Origin: Rotaria socialis
Taxonomy: Eukaryota > Rotifera > Eurotatoria > Philodinida > Philodinidae
Assembly (NCBI GenBank): GCA_905331475.1
Contig: CAJNYU010002679.1
Location: 371,872-435,871, forward strand
DNA length: 64,000 nt
Direction of reading: 5' to 3'
Shown: positions 61,850-64,000 of the stretch, in pieces
Layout: every line of letters starts with the position of its first letter
Position numbering within the stretch: the stretch's first letter is position 1
The notes under the pieces: generated by a model
Databases searched by the model: none
Seen by the model: the letters and a program-made list of their open reading frames with translations, nothing else
Told to the model about the DNA's origin: nothing
Position numbers and translations under genes: made by a program

Positions 61850-62676
61850 TTATTGTCGTTGTTCGTCTTGATTTAATATTGATGATGAATTGAATAGAAA
61901 TTGTTGTCTATGTTCTTGTTTATTAATCAAATCCAAAGAATGTTGCTGTTGTTGATACACATCTAATAAAGCCTGCCGACGTAATTCCATTTGTAACTTT
62001 AATTTATTAGTAAAGAAGAGATAACGCCAACCACGTATTTGAACTAAATTAATAAAATATTTATTTTTCAATATTTTTTTCCCATGTTGACGTATATAAA
62101 ATATTTTCCAAAGATCATTATGACGCGATATTAAACGAAATAATTTTGATACTAATGATATCTGTGGAATATCATCAATATTAATAAATGAAAATATTTT
62201 TATTTGAATATTCAATGGTAAATATTTAAATAAATCAATTTGACCAGAAACAATATTTAAACAATAGTTAACAATTTTTTTTCCAAATATTCGATTTATT
62301 TCATGATGAGCTATTTTGTTGTAAAGAAAATCTTCATAAGAATCTTTAATTTGACCTGGATAAATTGAACCTTCTATATTGCGAAGAGTTATTTTCCACC
62401 ATCGAATAATAATCTTTTAAATAAAATAAATATTTATAGCAAGAAAAAAAACGAACGAATTAACAAAATTACTTGATCTAAATTAATTTCTATTTGACCA
62501 TAATCTTTTGATGGTGAAGGTGCTTCACCATGGCATTCGAATAGAATTTCATTTTTAACAATTATTCCTGCTAATAGTGGATGTTCTTTTAAATATTCAT
62601 GAATATTAAAAGATTTTTTTGAATTGAAATTATCATCATCATTATCTAGATTCATTATCATTTTATTATTCGCCAT
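61850..62676 (-). CDS. FBXO36-like: F-box protein, FBXO36-like
   Basis: Two exons (-): 62473-62676 and 61850-62413, in phase 0, 255 residues. The region from PSPSKDYGQIEINLDQ and IRWWKITLR through EDFLYNKI, then the F-box (LPLNIQIKIFSFINIDDI, LVSKLFRLISRHNDLWK), to GWRYLFFTNKLKLQMELR follows the order seen in FBXO36 of vertebrates (about 190 residues). The extra length here is an Asp/Asn-rich N-terminus and a Gln-rich tail (YQQQQHSLDL). F-box proteins dock on SKP1 in SCF ubiquitin ligases; no substrate-binding repeat is present, so the target is unknown. It ends tail-to-tail with the LRR gene. Confidence 0.88.
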
Positions 62677-64000
62677 AATTCTATACTAGATCTAATATGT
62701 TACTATGCAGAAAACCTCTAATACTGACTTTTTATCGTATACGATAGAAGCGATGGAAGAAAAGAAAGAAGGAAACAAAAATAGTTAAAGATATTTTAGT
62801 TGAAATCAATCAATCAATTACAAAATAGAAGTTTATTTATTTATTATGTTACTCATAAATAACAATTAAAATCGAACCATTTATTATAAAATAATCGAAA
62901 ATGTTAAAATTAATATTTTATGAAAAGAAATTTTCTTCTAATTTGACTGTTGTTGTCTGTTAAATGAATAAGATATTTATGGTAGGTGAAAAGCGTAGAT
63001 TTGGAACTTCAGTACTTGCATTAGTGATTATTGTTGGTGCACTAAATCATCCATCATTTTCCTATGTTCATGAAATTGAACGACTGCACTTTATTTAAAT
63101 CTATGATAGCTAACGATCCACAACATCCACAATGGATTAAACAATGATTTTAAAATGAATGAGTTGTATACAGAATGAATATGTTTCTGTTGAAACTTTC
63201 AAGTGGCTGGATTTGTTTTATCTGAAAACACAAGACATTCTATGTAAATATATTTTATTTATCATTTATAGCGAAATACAAATCATCTTTCAAAGATGAA
63301 GAATACTAAAAGATTGTAGAACAAAACATGATGAAGACCCGAAATTCTATTTTCATAGAATTCTTTCTTTTTCGTACGCACAGCGAAAACAGGGTGTCTG
63401 ATCGACCTTTGAACTGAAATTTATGTCTTTTTCTGAATTTGTAGATTAAGATTTCATTTTTTTAAAGCTAATTCACTTATCGCATGCATGAAATTGTGAT
63501 TGTTCTTCATCCTGAAAAAAAAGAAAATATTAGAAATAAACTTTGAGAAAAAAAAATTTTTTACCAAGAGTAAAGTAGTCGAAGAAACTAATTTCTATGA
63601 GAATCTACTGTAAATTATTTTAGAATTTAAGGCAATGTTATACCTATGGTATATTTTCCGTTCTATGATGACAGATATAAAACAGATTTATTTTCGATTT
63701 GAATTGTGGCCGTTATACATTGTGATAGCTAATACACTTATCCTGATTCGGTATAATCTCCATAAGAGAGCAAAAATAATAGAAATATTCTAATAGGCAA
63801 AAATTCTTTCAGTGAGTTTTTCGGTCATTGTCCAATATTCAGCTGTATAATATGTATGTATATGTGGCAGGCGAGTTTGGAATTTAGTTGAGTTTGGAAT
63901 TTAGTTGAGTTTGGAATAGCTTTTTCTTAATTTTTTTAATAGAATTTTTGTTGAGATCTGCCTTTAGAAAATTTTGTATTGATAATTACTCCTTCCATCT
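62677..64000. other. Intergenic region to window end
   Basis: AT-rich, no coding exon recognised. It contains the short tandem repeat listed at 63873-63917. Confidence 0.45.
63873..63917 (+). repeat. 17-bp tandem repeat, 2.6 copies
   Basis: GAGTTTGGAATTTAGTT occurs twice perfectly, followed by a partial third copy (GAGTTTGGAAT). A small minisatellite, probably slippage-derived. Confidence 0.85.

Noticed and set aside
1-64000. CRISPR arrays, operons, riboswitches and tRNA/rRNA genes
   Set aside because: The DNA is from an animal with spliced genes; no spaced direct-repeat array and no convincing tRNA cloverleaf or rRNA core was seen by eye. A tRNAscan run would settle the tRNA question.

Overview
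The window is AT-rich animal DNA: multi-exon genes with GT-AG introns (many only 45-70 bp), AATAAA signals and metazoan families (PLAT-repeat LOXHD1-like protein, Distal-less homeobox gene, astacins, TANGO1/cTAGE5-like protein, FBXO36-like F-box protein). Compact introns, base composition and gene mix fit a small protostome, most likely a rotifer; this is an inference. All exon borders were set by hand from splice sites and phase, and may be off by 1-2 bases.

Layout. 1-12.1 kb (+): the 3' part of a gene with 17 PLAT domains. 12.6-15.7 kb (+): an unrecognised, probably secreted 580-residue protein. Two inverted copies of a ~340 bp hairpin-ended repeat lie at 3.1 and 15.7 kb. 17.5-20.3 kb (+): a Distal-less/Dlx homeobox gene with an 18-nt microexon inside the homeodomain. 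20.5-30.8 kb (-): four tandem astacin metalloprotease genes with identical exon plans, about 3.1 kb apart, each with a TATAAATA box. The fourth carries beside its 3' end a decayed copy of the last Dlx exon, recording how the array was duplicated. 31.7-32.8 kb (-): an intronless wax-synthase-type acyltransferase. 33.9-35.5 kb (-): an acetyl-CoA transporter (SLC33A1 family). 38.3-40.6 kb (+): a protein joining a vertnin/OTU-like region to a von Willebrand A domain. 41.5-48.5 kb (-): a TANGO1/cTAGE5-like ER export-site protein with long luminal repeats and no luminal SH3; its main exon has an N and a frame break.

48.5-60 kb is gene-poor. It holds a decayed coding locus interrupted by a 1.9 kb internally deleted LTR retrotransposon (333 bp LTRs, primer-binding-type site, polypurine tract, gag zinc-knuckle remnant). 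At the end are a secreted leucine-rich-repeat protein (60.0-61.2 kb, +) and an FBXO36-like protein (61.9-62.7 kb, -).

The genes do not form one pathway, as expected for an animal chromosome. The clearest story is local: gene duplication at the Dlx-astacin junction, dispersal of small structured repeats, and decay of a retroelement and its host locus. I found no CRISPR array, rRNA or convincing tRNA gene.
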